64,000 nucleotides of DNA from Diphasiastrum complanatum (taxonomy: Eukaryota > Streptophyta > Lycopodiopsida > Lycopodiales > Lycopodiaceae). Made by a program: the position numbers and the translations under genes. The notes below the pieces were generated by a model. It was not told the DNA's origin and did not search any database. It saw nothing but the letters and a program-made list of their open reading frames with translations. The stretch covers positions 23,274,422-23,338,421 of the forward strand of contig CM055109.1 in assembly GCA_029204225.1 (NCBI GenBank), given 5' to 3'. Positions within the stretch are counted from its first letter, which is position 1, and every line of letters begins with the position of its first letter. Below, in pieces: positions 39,206 through 53,289 of the stretch.

Positions 39206-40795
39206 ATGTCTTCAATGGGTTCATCCTTGTTGGAACCAAGTGAAAGATTGACCACTTCAAATTATTCAATTTGAAAAATGAGGATGGAGTCCATCTTGAT
39301 CCTTCAAAACGTGATGGACATAGTTCTTGGCCTTGAAGAAGAACCACAAGTTCTTCAAGAAGTTCAGAAATACAAAAAGAGAGCTAGGATGGCTCTCCAC
39401 TACATTAAGATGAATGTCTCTAATGAGATATTGAGGGAGATAGGTACTTGTACAACAGCCAAAGAATCTTGGGATTGTCTCAAGACTATCTATGAGGCTG
39501 AGAATACCTCTAGGCTTCTCACTCTTAGGAATCAAATCTTTCAAAGTAGGCAAAAGAGTGATGAGAGTGCATCTAGTTATGTTTTGAGAGTAAAAGATAT
39601 TCATAGGGAACTTGCTTGTATTGGTGATCCCATCAATCAAAATGAGCTAGTTCAAGTCATTCTCAATGGCTTGAGAAGTGAATTTGATAACCTTGTCCAA
39701 TCCTATGCCATTAAGGAGGAGCTACCAAGTTTGGAGGCTCTCCAAAGTGTGCTAATTTTGGAAGAATCAAGACAAGAGTACAATCTCTCGAGGATGGACA
39801 AGCTTTCTCTCACTCATAATGATGGCAAAGCTCTCTTTTCCAAGGATAAGCACAAAGGAAGGAGCAAGAACCAACATCAACAATCCTCAAGCAAGGACAA
39901 AGTCAAATCCAAAGACAAAGATGAGGAGGAAGATGATTTCTATAATGCTTCATCATCCAAGCTCAAGAAGAAGAAGATCAAGTGCTTTTATTGTGGCAAG
40001 AAAGGTCATTATGCTACCAATTGCTTCAAGAAGAAGAATCAACTCAAGCAAGCCAACATTACTAATGAGAAGGAAGACACTATTGCAAGTGATGGAGAGG
40101 GATCTCTTATGGTATCTAGTTTCTCATCTACTCCTTTCAAGAAGGACGGCCTATGGTATATTGATAGTGGAGCCTCTTCACATATGTGTACCTCCAAGGA
40201 CTCTTTCTCTTCTATTGCACCTTATGATGGAGTAAAGAAATCAATATACACTGCAAATGATTTTGAATGTCCTATTGAAGGCATAGGGAACATTCCCTTG
40301 AAGCTTGCATCCTCTAAAGTTCTTTCTCTCTCTAAAGTTCTTTATGTACCTAAGCTTACCAAGAATCTTATTAGTGTTGGCCAATTGCTTGATAATGGCC
40401 TTGATGTAAAATTCAATGTTGATACTTGGACTATCAAGAAGAATGATGAGATACTTGCATTAGGATCTAGATTTGGTGGCATCTATAAACTAGATCCAAA
40501 TGAGTATGTGAATGCTTGTAATGTTGCTCTTGTGAACAAGCTCTCTATGGAGGAATTATGGCATAGGAGGTTGGGACATCCCAACTACAAATCCATGCTC
40601 TCTATGATCAAAGAAGCCAAATCTATTGGCTTGCCAAAGTCACTCTCCAATAATATCAAGCCTTGTGAGGCTTGTGCTATTGCTAAATCTCACAAAAAGC
40701 CATTTACAAGATCTTCTATCAAAAGCAAGCATCCTTTGGAGTTGATTCACTCGGATGTGCAGTTCTCATCAACTACAAGCAAGGGAGGAGCCACT
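39206..40795 (+). pseudogene. Copia gag, protease and integrase N-terminus
   Basis: The homologous start is the ATG at 39,206 (MSSMGSSLLEPSERL). The expected Trp of the gag NYSxW block is TGA at 39,272-39,274. An in-frame ATG follows two codons later (39,278) and opens 540 codons. These encode the gag domain (UBN2-type, to about residue 175), a long Lys-rich spacer, the CCHC knuckle CFYCGKKGHYATNC (about 39,986-40,027), and protease YIDSGASSHM with its Asp present (about 40,159). The integrase zinc region (LWHRRLGHPN ... CEACAIAKSHKKPF) and first core Asp in HSDV follow. A one-base loss at about 40,793-40,795, just after SKGGA, ends the frame. The gag-protease part looks otherwise intact. Confidence 0.93.
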
Positions 40796-42812
40796 TGTTT
40801 GTTACTTTCATTGATGATTACACAAGATTCACTTGGATATATCTTCTTGCTTCTAAATCTATGGTGTTTGATCATTTCCTTATTTTCAAAGCTTATGTAG
40901 AGAAGCAATTCTCATTCAAGATTAAAGCTCTTAGAAGTGATGGAGGTGGTGAATATATCTCCAATAAATTTCAAGACTTTTGTGAGCTTGAAGGCATTAA
41001 AAGAGAGTTTTCTTGTGCCTACTCTCCATCTCAAAATGGAGTGGCCGAGAGAAAGAATAGATCTCTATGTCAATGTGCAAAATCTATGAGAATTGAGGCA
41101 TCTTTGCCCAAAGATTTTTGGGGAGAAGCCATTAATTGTGCAAATTATCTTTGCAATAGGCTCCCACATATAGCTCTTGGAGGAAAGTCACCATATGAAA
41201 TCTTATTTTTGAAGAAGCCTAAGGTTAATCACTTTAGAGTTTTTGGATGCTTATGCTTTGTCCATATTCCCTTGGAAACAAGGAAGAAGGAAGATCCTAG
41301 TGCATGCAAAGGGATCATGGTTGGATACTCATCCACCAAGAAGGCCTTTAGAGTCTTTATACTCTCTACTTCTCAAGTTATTGAAAGTAGAGATGTTGTC
41401 TTTCATGAAGATCGCCACTCATCTTTTGAAGAGGCCGAGATCAAGAAATCTATGGATGCATCATCAATCATTGATTTTGAAGACAATCATGATGTGATGG
41501 GGTCGAGATTTGAAGAAGACTCTCCTCGGATTTTCTCACCAAGAAGATCCATGAGAGATAGATCCGAGCCTAAGAGGCTCTCATATGCTGACAAAGGCAA
41601 ACAAGTGGATCTTGATTCCACTAATTATGTTTTTTATGTCTCTCATGAAGAGCCAAAGAATGTACAAGAGGCACTCAATACCAAGGAGTGGCATGATGCC
41701 ATGAAGCAAGAGTATGATGCATTGATCATCAACAATACTTGGGAGCTTGTGGATCCTCCATCCAACAAGCATGTGATTGGTTGCAAGTGGGTATTTCGGA
41801 TCAAGTTCAAACATGATGGCACCATCAACAAGCATAAAGCAAGATTATGTGCCAAAGAGTTTGCTCAAATCCATGGTCTTGATTATGAGGAGACCTTTGC
41901 ACCAGTTGCAAAGATGGTGACAATAAGAATTCTTATTTCTCTTGCTTGTTTTTTCAAGTGGAAGGTGTTCCAATTAGATGTATCCAATGCTTTTCTAAAT
42001 GGTTATCTCGAGGAGGAGATCTATATGGAACAACCTCAAGGATTCATCAAGGATGAGTCCAAAGTGTGCTTGCTCTTCAAAAGTATTTATGGACTCAAGC
42101 AAGCACCAAGATCATGGTATTCAAGACTTAATTCTTTTCTTATCTCACTAGGATCTACTCTTAGTGACTATGATCCTTCCATGTATCTAAAGTTTGTTGA
42201 TAGTAATATTGTCATTCTTCTAATTTATGTTGATGACATTACTCTTTGTCGAAGTTGTATCAAGCTAGTTGATGAAACCAAGCTAGCACTTGGATGTGAG
42301 TTTAAAATGCAAGATCTAGGAGAGATGCATTACATCCTAGGCCTAGAAATTGATTTTTATGAAAATCATGTCTTTATATGCCAATCTAGATATCCTCACT
42401 CTATGTTGAAAAAATTCCATATGGAAAATTTTAAGAGCATAGATACTCCAATGGAGCAAATTGTAAAAGATCATAATAAAGGTGATGAAAGATCCTTTGA
42501 GGACATCACACTTTTTAGGAGTCTTGTAGGCTCCTTGATTTGGCTTACCATCACTAGGCCCGATCTAAGTTTTTGTGTGCACAAATTGAGTCAATTTATG
42601 CAAGATCCTAAGATCCATCATTGGAAGATGGCCAAGAGGATTCTAAGATATGTATCTTCATCTTGTGATTATGTTCTACTCTTTAGAAGTGAAGATCTAT
42701 CCATTATTGGCTACTCGGATTCGGACTTTGCAAGTGACAAGATGGATCGAAAGTCTATTAGTGCATACACTATCTTTCTTGGAAGCAATCTATATCTCTC
42801 TCTTCATGTAAG
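40795..42812 (+). pseudogene. Copia integrase core, RT and RNase H
   Basis: After the frame break at 40,795 a single 690-codon frame continues. The integrase core has FIDDYTRF, LRSDGGGEYIS (about 40,931) and NGVAERKNRSL (about 41,035), so the core Asp and Glu are kept. RT starts at GCKWVFRIK (about 41,780), has DVSNAFLNGYLEEEIYMEQP (about 41,979) and YGLKQAPRSW. The catalytic YVDD is at about 42,226-42,237. RNase H starts around IGYSDSDFASDKMD (about 42,710). Near 42,785-42,812 the frame shifts, and the ending continues in the next feature. Length and order are those of a normal copia pol. No other inactivating change is evident. Confidence 0.93.
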
Positions 42813-43160
42813 GCCGAGTACAAAGCACTCACTACAACTACCAAAGAAGTGCTTTGGATCAAGAGGTTATTAATGGAGCTAAAGTGCATCAAGGAGGATG
42901 ATCTACCAATGATCAATTGTGATAACATCTCGGCCCAAGCTCTTGCCAATAATCCCATATTTCATGCAAGAAGCAAGCACATAGAAGTGGCACACCATTT
43001 TGTGAGAGAAAATCTTATTGGAGGAGAAATCTATTTGGAGCATGTCAACTCGTCCTCTTGTATTGTCGATCTACTCACCAAGCCTTTGAGCAAAAGTGCT
43101 TTCATCAAGCATAGATCTAATCTTGGAGTTATATCAAGATCAATGCTCAAATCTTCATAG
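42813..43160 (+). pseudogene. Copia RNase H C-terminal end
   Basis: In the third frame the polyprotein ends with EYKALTTTTKEVLWIKRLLM, CDNISAQALANNPIFHARSK, a HIEVAHHFVRE block and VDLLTKPLSKSAFIKHRSNL. These are the standard copia RNase H and terminal blocks, and they close at 43,158-43,160. The CDN Asp and the HIE His of RNase H are present. Polypurine tract and 3' LTR follow within 20 bp. Confidence 0.9.
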
Positions 43161-43169
43161 ATAATTTTT

Positions 43170-43178
43170 TAGGAGGAG
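43170..43178 (+). other. Polypurine tract
   Basis: TAGGAGGAG immediately precedes the TG of the 3' LTR. It is the plus-strand primer site expected for copia elements. Confidence 0.9.
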
Positions 43179-43947
43179 TGTCGAGAATTGAAACAGATTA
43201 TCTATGTTAGATATAGGGGTCTTATGTTTTTTACATCAAGCATCTAGGTGTAGGATGTTGATAGGAATAAATTTGGCATAGATGGCAAATTATGCATTTC
43301 CACTTGTAATGCCACTATTGAGCCAAAATAGAGTAAGAGGCTAAACACGTGCCAATTAGAGTGTAGACAAGTGTAAAGCTTTTGTTTGATGAATTCCAAA
43401 AGGTCCAATAGGATTTAGAGGTGGAACCGTGTGAGGTCTAATAGGAAATTGAGGTGTGCTTGAATATAGTCCAATAGAATTAAGAGGTGCATGGATCAAT
43501 GGTCCAATAGGATCAAGAGGTGACAAAGTATGGTCCAATCATAGTTAAGCATAGTGGAAGCTCGTGGATCTACTAGTATCATTGTACTCCTCATTTTGGA
43601 TCTAATTGATTTGGTGATTTCATGGATTTTGTGAGTTATTGGATTTCTAGCTTTCTCTCTCTACCAGAGAGCTCATGATGTTCTTTCTCTCTCTACCCGA
43701 GAGCTCATGTTGTTTTTTCTCTCTCTACCCAAGGAGAGCAGCTTGTTTTTACTTAGATTATTTTTTTAATACTTCCCACACGTGTGAGTGAGAGTTGGAA
43801 GTGATTGAATGCATGTAGTAGTGTGTTTTTGCCATAGATTCAAAGATAGATCTTGAATCTCAATCTAGTCTTGATCTTGGTGCATCTACACACCTTAGGA
43901 GATCACAAGTACATGTAGTGGACAGTCCACACGTGTGAAATTCAACA
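43179..43947 (+). mobile_element. 3' LTR of the complete copia element
   Basis: It starts TGTCGAGAATTG and ends ATTCAACA, followed by the target duplication CTTAC. Compared with the 5' LTR there are about 22 substitutions and one 1-bp indel. Confidence 0.95.
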
Positions 43948-43952
43948 CTTAC

Positions 43953-45936
<1,984 letters not shown>

Positions 45937-46022
<86 letters not shown>
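45937..46022. repeat. (TC)n microsatellite, 43 units, then C run
   Basis: Uninterrupted TC for 86 bp followed by CCCCCC and a T run. Confidence 0.98.
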
Positions 46023-46024
<2 letters not shown>

Positions 46025-46056
46025 CCCATTTTTTTTTTAAAAGACAAAAAAGGAAA

Positions 46057-46158
46057 GAAAGCAAAACTAAAAAAAGAAGGAGATGCTATTGCTCGTCTGA
46101 AAAAAAAGAAAGCAAAACTAAAAAAATAAGGAGACGCTATTGCTCGTTAGAAAAAAAA
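46057..46158. repeat. 51-bp tandem duplication
   Basis: GAAAGCAAAACTAAAAAAAG...GCTATTGCTCGT occurs twice at a 51-bp period (starts 46,057 and 46,108) with few differences. Confidence 0.85.
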
Positions 46159-46690
46159 ATGGCTCCCTTTAGTAGTGACTATGAAAGCCACCATTTGGGC
46201 GACAAACATAGGAAGCGCCCATAATGTATGCATCATTGCTCCCATGGCTATGCATATAGTACAAGTTCTTCTCATATATGTCACCTACGTGGTCCTTGTG
46301 CCAATGCAATACTTTGAAACAAATTTTGGGTCATCCATAATAGTTTAGAATTAAATAGAAGTTGGAATTGTGCCCAAGGAAGCACAAGGTCAAATATCAA
46401 TTGCTACAATAGTGGCGCATTAACCCTGCATTTTGTTGCTTGTGATGCAATGTGTGTATATTGTACATGATGAAGCTTGTTGCACTAGTTACTCTTGGTC
46501 AAGAAAGAAAAACAAAGCTGCTTATGATATTTGTGAGAGTGATGGGGAGACCTTTCCATGGTGGGTGGGGAGTCTTGTAAAGTCATACAAAGTGGCTATT
46601 GCAATAAAAATTGGACAATGTTTTGCAACCTCTCTCGGGGGACCACAAATAGTGACGTTTATATTATCCTCTTTTGGAACAATTGAACTA
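46159..46690. other. No gene recognised
   Basis: A 94-codon plus frame at 46,433-46,717 has no recognisable domain or context. I do not call it a gene. Confidence 0.45.
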
Positions 46691-46886
46691 CTTCATACTA
46701 TTAAGATTATCAACTAGTGTACAAATCTGTTAAATTACAACATTCGCAAACATGGCCAAGCCAAGTCCCTTAGAATTTGGGCACGAGGCTTCATACTATT
46801 AGCATAATCAACTAGTATACAAATCTATGAAAATACAGCATTCACAAACATGGCCAAGCCAAGTCCCTTAGAATTTGGGCATGAGG
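46691..46886. repeat. 98-bp tandem duplication
   Basis: Two units beginning CTTCATACTATTA (46,691 and 46,789) and containing CATGGCCAAGCCAAGTCCCT in each. The copies differ at only a few positions. Confidence 0.88.
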
Positions 46887-47459
46887 CTTCAAAATGTAAC
46901 TACACAACATTCGAGGTTTGAGACCTTCTTGGCCACAATAAATAACTCTACCCAACTCACCTTGGTGTGATGGACACCATCCACATTTCAACTTATGTTT
47001 ACCCTTAAAGAGACTTGTATATCTTTTTTGGAGTATGTATCAATGTATAGATAATCCTGAATGCCATGGAAGTAATGAGCCCTCGACTACCCAAGGGCAT
47101 AGGAATGTTGGTGTGTGTTTGAGAGATGATTGTGGATGCTTTCAAGCAACCAATGATGGTTGTATGCTTGTGACTGCCATTCTAGCCACAAGTGCACATA
47201 CACTAAACTTGCCACTAGCCCAGAGAAGTAAAGAAATATCTTATTGCGATGAAAATTGTGATAATTTCATAACTTTTATATATGTATGAAAAAAGAAATG
47301 TTTGTTGATGGACTTGGTGGTTGTGAGACAAACCAATAAAGGATGGAAGATGAACATGAATTATGAATGAACTAACTTAGAACATTTGAAATCCTTGAGG
47401 CTCAAAAAAAGAATGTTTGTCATTGAAGTATGTGGTTGTGAGGTCAAGCAACTAAAGTC

Positions 47460-47461
<2 letters not shown>

Positions 47462-47512
<51 letters not shown>
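47462..47512. repeat. (AG)n microsatellite, about 25 units
   Basis: 51 bp of uninterrupted AG, about 0.8 kb upstream of the glucanase coding start. Confidence 0.97.
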
Positions 47513-47515
<3 letters not shown>

Positions 47516-47939
47516 GTTGGGTTTAGAGGGGCCCATGGGATTGATGACATTTCTCCACCACCCACTAGTGTCATCATCATCTCTTTGGTGACTTGGAACC
47601 TAACCTTACAAGAGCAATAGGAATTCAATCTCCTTCCCCTCCTTTTCTACCATATTATGTTACTCAAGGGCCTTATGCTTGTGGCTCACTCTCACATGAG
47701 ATGAATTGGTTTTGGGTTGCCGCCCTATGTGAAAGAGACTCATCCACTCCATCCCCAAAAAAAATATAGAAAAAGAATCTTTGAGGGTTCTTATTCAAAA
47801 CCTGCCCACACATGGTTGGAATCAAGCAAAAAAAAGGACAAAATAAACCTAGCCCACACATGGTCGGTGTCCAAGAAAAAAATAAAAAAGGGAAGCTCTT
47901 CCTAAACCAAAAAAAAGAAAAACAAGAAAAAAGGGGAAA

Positions 47940-48306
47940 TGCCCCCTAAATGTATGTCTGTACCTGAACTATACACACTTTGCTACTCTACTGCACAGTA
48001 GCTTCTCCCAGTTATCCTACAGCTATGAATCCCCCTCCCCCCTCTTCCTTCCCCTCTCTCTTTCTCTTTCCCTCCCTCTTAGAGGGAGCTTCCGATCCAT
48101 GTTCTGATGAGCTGGTTAAAGGTGGCAGGAGCATGAGGGGAGCTTGGAGAAGCCGTCAGGATTCAATTTCCAAATCCTGTGCCCAGAGGTTTGTGGGTTT
48201 TTGGAGTGGCTGAGAGGCAAGGCAAATGCTTGAGTTATTTTCTGCTGCTGCTGCTTGGGTGTTGTAAAGATGAGGAGCAGCCAGGGGGGTTGCTGGGGTT
48301 GAAGGC
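47940..48306 (+). promoter_or_regulatory. Probable 5' leader and proximal promoter of the glucanase gene
   Basis: It directly precedes the signal-peptide ATG. A pyrimidine-only stretch (about 48,031-48,079, C/T runs), a common plant core-promoter or leader feature, lies about 230 bp upstream. An upstream reading frame starts at ATG 48,025 (MNPPPPSSF) and ends at 48,213. If transcription starts before it, it could act as a uORF. No clear TATA box was identified. Confidence 0.4.
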
Positions 48307-51300
48307 ATGGAAGCTGAGCTCCGATGGCACAGAATGCAGGTCTGGGCATGTGGGCTGTGCCTTGTGCTCCTGTTGGCTGGATGCTGCCCTGGCTCAGGTA
48401 TATCCTATAAAATTCCGGAGCAAAAGTTGCACCTTTTGATTTTGGGCTTGCGTAATGAAGTGGGTTATCTCAGGTAATGCAATGTGGTGTATTTTTTTGA
48501 GTGGATTTGAAGCTAGAGTGTTCAAGATGATCTTTTGACCCCAGAGAAGAGTAGTAGATTGGAGAACTTTGCCAGTATGTGCAAATATTGAATAAAGTAA
48601 ACAGCTAGCAAAGTAAAGTCTTTGTTTTGTTTCTTACAGAAATAATCCAATGTGTTTTCACTCAATGCCTTGGCTTCAATTACTGTCATTTGAACATCGG
48701 GCTAGGTTTTTCGCATGAGGAAAAGCATCAGATCTCAGGCTTAATCTGTGTTTCTTAGGAATAATTCACCCTCATTCAGGCAGATCCACTGAATTAAGAC
48801 CATTGAGCAACAAAGAGGGGGTGAATTTTCAGCTTCAAGGGAGCCAATTTCAATTAGAGATATGTATTGGCCCTTTAGTGGAGACTGCCCCGTCTCTAGT
48901 GGTCATGGCCAAAACTTATCCTTCCAAGGCTGTGTCAAACAATCTCTTCCTTTTTGAACCCTGATTACCATCTAGTCTGGATTCGATCAAATAAGGTTGC
49001 AACCAAGCTACCTTGAGAGATTTAGATGTGCAAGGATGGCTAACAGCCCATGGAAAGGTTTAAGCAAACCGTTTCCAATCATTTCTTGTGTTGCATCTCT
49101 TAGAAATGGTTGATCTGCAACACTTTCATCAGACGACAGCAATTCCTCAGGATGATTGAAGATGCCTGCTTTATTCCACATTTTGAAATGGGTTCTCTTA
49201 GTCCATTTTCCTTTGGCAAGTTACCTTCTTGATCACATGTTTATTGCTACTGAAGTGAAATTGGAGTTTAAATTGCTCTGTAACTGCTGTGTTAAAAAAC
49301 GGCCCAGTCCGTTGAGGAGCAAATCCTGACTGACAAGTTATATCCAGCACATGAAATTTCTAGATTTTATATCATGCCGATCCGCATGAATTGCCATTTT
49401 TTTCTGGAAGGCTAAGCCCATCGAAGCTATCCCTTTGATGGTAGGCAATGCCTTTATATAATGGTAGGCAATGCCTTTATATAATTAGAATGTTTAAGAG
49501 TTATAGTTATCATGGTCAATGAAACTTTGGATGATAAAGAGATTCAAAACAGATTGAAAATTTCTTTTGTGTTTTTTGTATTTCTTTGGATTGCCAGTTT
49601 CCAAAGACAATTTGCATATGCCTCACGCTTGGACTCAGAAAAGTTATGGACAGGAAATGTTAGATAAAAGCAGAGTTCTTAGTCATTGAGGCTTTTCTGT
49701 GAAACATGGTACCAAGGGGTGATAGTTTGAAGACTGTAACTTGATCGTAGAAGAAGTAGACCAGGATCCATCTGAGGACTGAAATATTTGCTCAACCTAC
49801 CAGTTCTGGGTTTCTGTATATCTTGGATACTGGTGCTTATAGAATACAACTTATGTTCTTTTCTGAATACTGCAGAAGCAACCTTTGTTGGAGTTTGCTA
49901 TGGACAGTGCGTCACGAACCTGCCTTCTTCACAAAAAGTAGTTCAGCTATTGCAGGCACAGTCGATTCCGAGGGTGAGACTCTTTGATGCTGATTCTGGG
50001 GTTCTTCGTGCATTGGCATATACAAATATACAGGTGGTGGTCGGGATGACAAATTCAGAGATGTCAGGTGTAGCACAATCTGAAGCTGTTGCATATGCAT
50101 GGGTCAGCAACAATGTGGCAGCATATCTACCAGCAACCAGGATTATAGCAATTGCTGTGGGATCAGAGGTGATTACAAGCCCTCTCAACATTTCTTCACT
50201 TCTTGTCCCTGCCATGATCAATCTCAATTCTGCACTCGTTAGTGCAGGACTGGATGGACAAGTGAAAGTTTCTACTCCTCATGCAATGGGCGTGATACAG
50301 AACTCATTTCCCCCATCTGCAGGCTCTTTTTACAGTAGTTTCGTACCAGTAATACAGCCTTTGTTGTCCTTCTTATCTCAGACACAGTCATTCTTTATGG
50401 TGAATGTATACCCTTTCTATACATTCCAAAATGAAAACCCCCGTGTTTCCTTGGACTATGCACTGTTTCAGCCGAAAACTGGAACAGTTGATCCAAATTC
50501 TGGTTTGGTGTATTTTAATCTGTTTGATGCACAAGTTGATGCTGTGTACTATGCCTTGGAAGCTCTTGGATACAGCAATTTGAGCCTTGTTATTACAGAG
50601 ACAGGTTGGCCTTCCATGGGATATGCTAGTGAGGTAAATGTTGTTAATTTCCAGAATGCTGCAGCATACAATGGCAACTTGATTAAGCATATTCTACAAA
50701 AGAATGGAACACCTTTGAAACCTGGAATAGGGATCGATACGTACATTTTTGAGCTATTCAATGAGGATCAACTGCCTGGACCCACATCAGTGCGCAATTG
50801 GGGCTTGTTTAGACCTGATGGAACAAAGTACTATGATATCAGCTTTGGTGGTCAAGGAAGTATTTCTGGAGGAACGGTTCCAAGTGGGAATCCCGGACAG
50901 ATACCTATAGTCAATCGCACGTTCTGCATTACCTCTGTAGGGGCAAGCTTCACTGGGCTACAGTCAGCCCTGGATTGGGCTTGTGGTAAGGCACGTGTAG
51001 ATTGCAGTGCTATCCAGCCAGGTCAAGATTGCTATCTGCCTGACACTGTTGCTTCACATGCTTCATATGCTTTCAACAGTTACTATCAAGATAGTGGCAT
51101 GGATCCTAGTAGCTGCAGTTTTTCAGGCCTTGCAAGCATCACAAGCTTGGATCCAAGTGAGTGTGGAAGCTTATCTTTGGTAAATGAGGGATTTTTGAGA
51201 GTTACACCTAATCTTAAAGGTCCATGGAGAAGTAACTTGCAAGTAGTTGCACTTACTGTGAGTACAAAGTTTGATAGGTTAATTGTAAGGATGTTTGTGT

Positions 51301-53287
51301 GTCAAACAAGCTGATATGGTTCACTTGTAGATTTTCAAAGGTTTTCTCTTCATGTATATTTATTTGTGCAATAATTAGTTTCACTTGACATGAGACATGA
51401 TTCTGCAGTTCCAAAGAGTTGTCTTTCAAACTATTTCAAATCGATTCATATCAATCGAAATTGGCTCGCAGATTCAATCAAGATATTTTTTGAAGGCACC
51501 TTTCTAATTTGATTTTTTTAAATTTCAAATAAAAACTAGGTCCAGTATGATTAATAACACTAAAAGAATCAGGGTTTGAAACTGTGTTATATAATCTTAT
51601 CTCCCAGAAGATTCAAATCTGATCTTATGAGGACTGTATCAGCTTAATAGTAATCCTCTGACCTAGTATGGATTGTGCATATTGCTTGTTATTGCCAAGT
51701 GCTAGAAGATTTGTATCTTCAAAGATTTGGATTATCTGGCAATTTGTTGCACTGGTAGATCATGTTTATGCACACAAGATTCAAATTAGAAGATTCAAAT
51801 CTTCTGGCTGTGCTGTAGGCTGTATCACCGTATACTACCTGGTCCTATCTACTTGAGCTAGTATACATATTACTTGTTACCTGCACTTGCCAGAAATTTT
51901 GAATCTTCTGGCAATTCATTTCAGTAGTATATCATGTCCCTGCATAAGGAGATTTGAATGCCAGAAGACTCGAATCTTCTGAGGTTGGACTCTTCTGGCA
52001 GTACGTGTCACCCTACTAAATATCCACTCAGGCTCGGGTGTCACTTATTACTGGCAAGTGCCAGATGAATGTCAGAAGATTCAACACTTGTGCTGATCAA
52101 TTAGTAGATTGAAGGTTCTCACTCCTGCTACTTTTCGAGGGTTTGTACCAATTCTTTTTTGAAGTTATGGGTGTTTTTTTAAAACTGCGGATAGTTTTTA
52201 TTGTTAAGCCTTGAGCGTTTTTCTGGGAAATTTCAAGAACATTATTGTTTTTCTAGTAGACTTTCCAAGCTTGAATTGACTCTTCAAATTCTTGACAGAA
52301 TCGATTTGAATCTATTCAAATTGAGTGGGAACTTTGAATCACATGAATAAGAAGAGTATAATACTTTGTTTTGATCCTTCTCCTTCTCTCTCTTTAAATT
52401 CAAATCAAGTCAGAACTATGAATGACCTTATAATTGAAAGAAGATAAAATGTGTTCTTTTGATCCTTCCACTTATAAGTTTCTGTTGGGGTATTACCAGA
52501 GACTAACAAATTTGAGTCCCCGGAGGTAGCAAAACATAACTTTTGACCTGAATATGTGTAGTATACTTATTACGACAATTACTATTGCTTGTACCTTCCA
52601 TATTCATATTATTTCTTGTCATCTATGTCTTGTGGTGGATCACATTTTCTCTTTGTTAATTAACCTACGTTATCCTTAACCCAGTCTTCTTTGGGATTAT
52701 TGCAGGCTATGGCAAATGCGTCTATGAGGGAAGGTATAATGATGAGTTTTATAGCTGAGTTTCCACTTTTCTTTCATGCTGCAAGTAGTCTATCAGTTTT
52801 TTGAAAGATTTGCTGGAACCCTAGTTAAATAAAGTAAAGTAATTGTTGCATCAACATACATTGTCTAGTAGCCATGTCAATCTGTAGAACACAAAAGTCA
52901 ATGTAATACGGATCCAATGCTGTCAAATTACATAAAGCTCAATACCATGTGGATATGCTTTGAAGACAGTTCATGCTAGCCAGAATGTGGACATGCAGCT
53001 GTTATATAATATAAACAGCGAGTGTAATCTTATCTAGACTGCAAATATATGTTCTATAACTCCCAAATATCGTTTAACAAGTTGTGATCCTATCACTGAA
53101 CTCAGTTGGTGTAAAGAAAAGCTTAAAACTCAGAGAATGCTAATGATATCAAACATGAGATTTGGTTCTAATGAAATCGAGTCTGTTTTGCAGCTACATG
53201 AGCATTGCAAGATTATCAGTCAGCGAGCCTCTTTGGGTGCTGCAATTGCTTGCAGTCTTTCTTCTTCTGATTTCTCTTCAGCAGTAG
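48307..53287 (+). CDS. GH17 glucan endo-1,3-beta-glucosidase with X8 domain and GPI-anchor signal
   Basis: I assemble four exons: 48,307-48,397, 49,876-51,156, 52,706-52,733 and 53,194-53,287, all with GT-AG introns (1,478, 1,549 and 460 bp). The 497-residue product fits the family's usual length. Exon 1 is a signal peptide (core CGLCLVLLLAG). Exon 2 opens with the GH17 start TFVGVCYG. It holds the acid/base Glu in IAVGSEV (about 128), the nucleophile Glu in ITETGWPSMG (about 272), and GLFRPDGT. It then starts the X8/CBM43 domain at about 380 (FCITS; WACG; HASYAFNSYYQ). The 28-nt exon 3 completes X8 as DPSYGKCVYEG. Exon 4 gives SEPLWVLQLLAVFLLLISLQQ-type hydrophobic tail and stop, a GPI signal. 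The enzyme should hydrolyse callose at the cell surface, possibly at plasmodesmata. An in-frame TGA at 48,271 supports the start; ATG 48,334 is an alternative. Confidence 0.92.
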
Positions 53288-53289
53288 TC

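Larger units (their letters stand above)
37683..43952 (+). mobile_element. Complete copia retrotransposon with 5-bp target duplication
   Basis: The element spans 37,688-43,947 (6,260 bp). The host 5-mer CTTAC is present at 37,683-37,687 and 43,948-43,952. LTRs are 768 and 769 bp and differ at about 23 positions by eye, about 97% identity. Primer site, gag-pol and polypurine tract are in the normal order. Using the 1.3e-8 substitutions per site per year often applied to grass LTRs, this would mean roughly one million years, but the rate for this plant is unknown. The coding region has one stop and two frame breaks, so this copy cannot make its own full polyprotein. Confidence 0.97.

Noticed and set aside
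40780-40800. Programmed frameshift in the complete copia polyprotein
   Set aside because: No slippery heptamer or following pseudoknot was evident. Copia elements normally use one frame, and the site is mid-integrase, so a one-base deletion is simpler.
46433-46717. 94-codon plus-strand open frame
   Set aside because: No domain and no signal peptide or splice context; it overlaps the start of a 98-bp tandem duplication.
49788-51314. Single-exon reading of the glucanase, start 49,788 and stop 51,314
   Set aside because: Its first 30 residues come from intron sequence, and after DPS it leaves the X8 pattern. A strong GTGAGT donor sits exactly there, and downstream exons complete X8 and add a GPI tail in phase.
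51157-52804. Alternative glucanase end using a donor at 51,258 and stop at 52,802-52,804
   Set aside because: It is in phase and mildly hydrophobic, but it leaves X8 incomplete and a weak tail. The 51,156 donor gives the family's consensus X8 ending and a convincing GPI signal.
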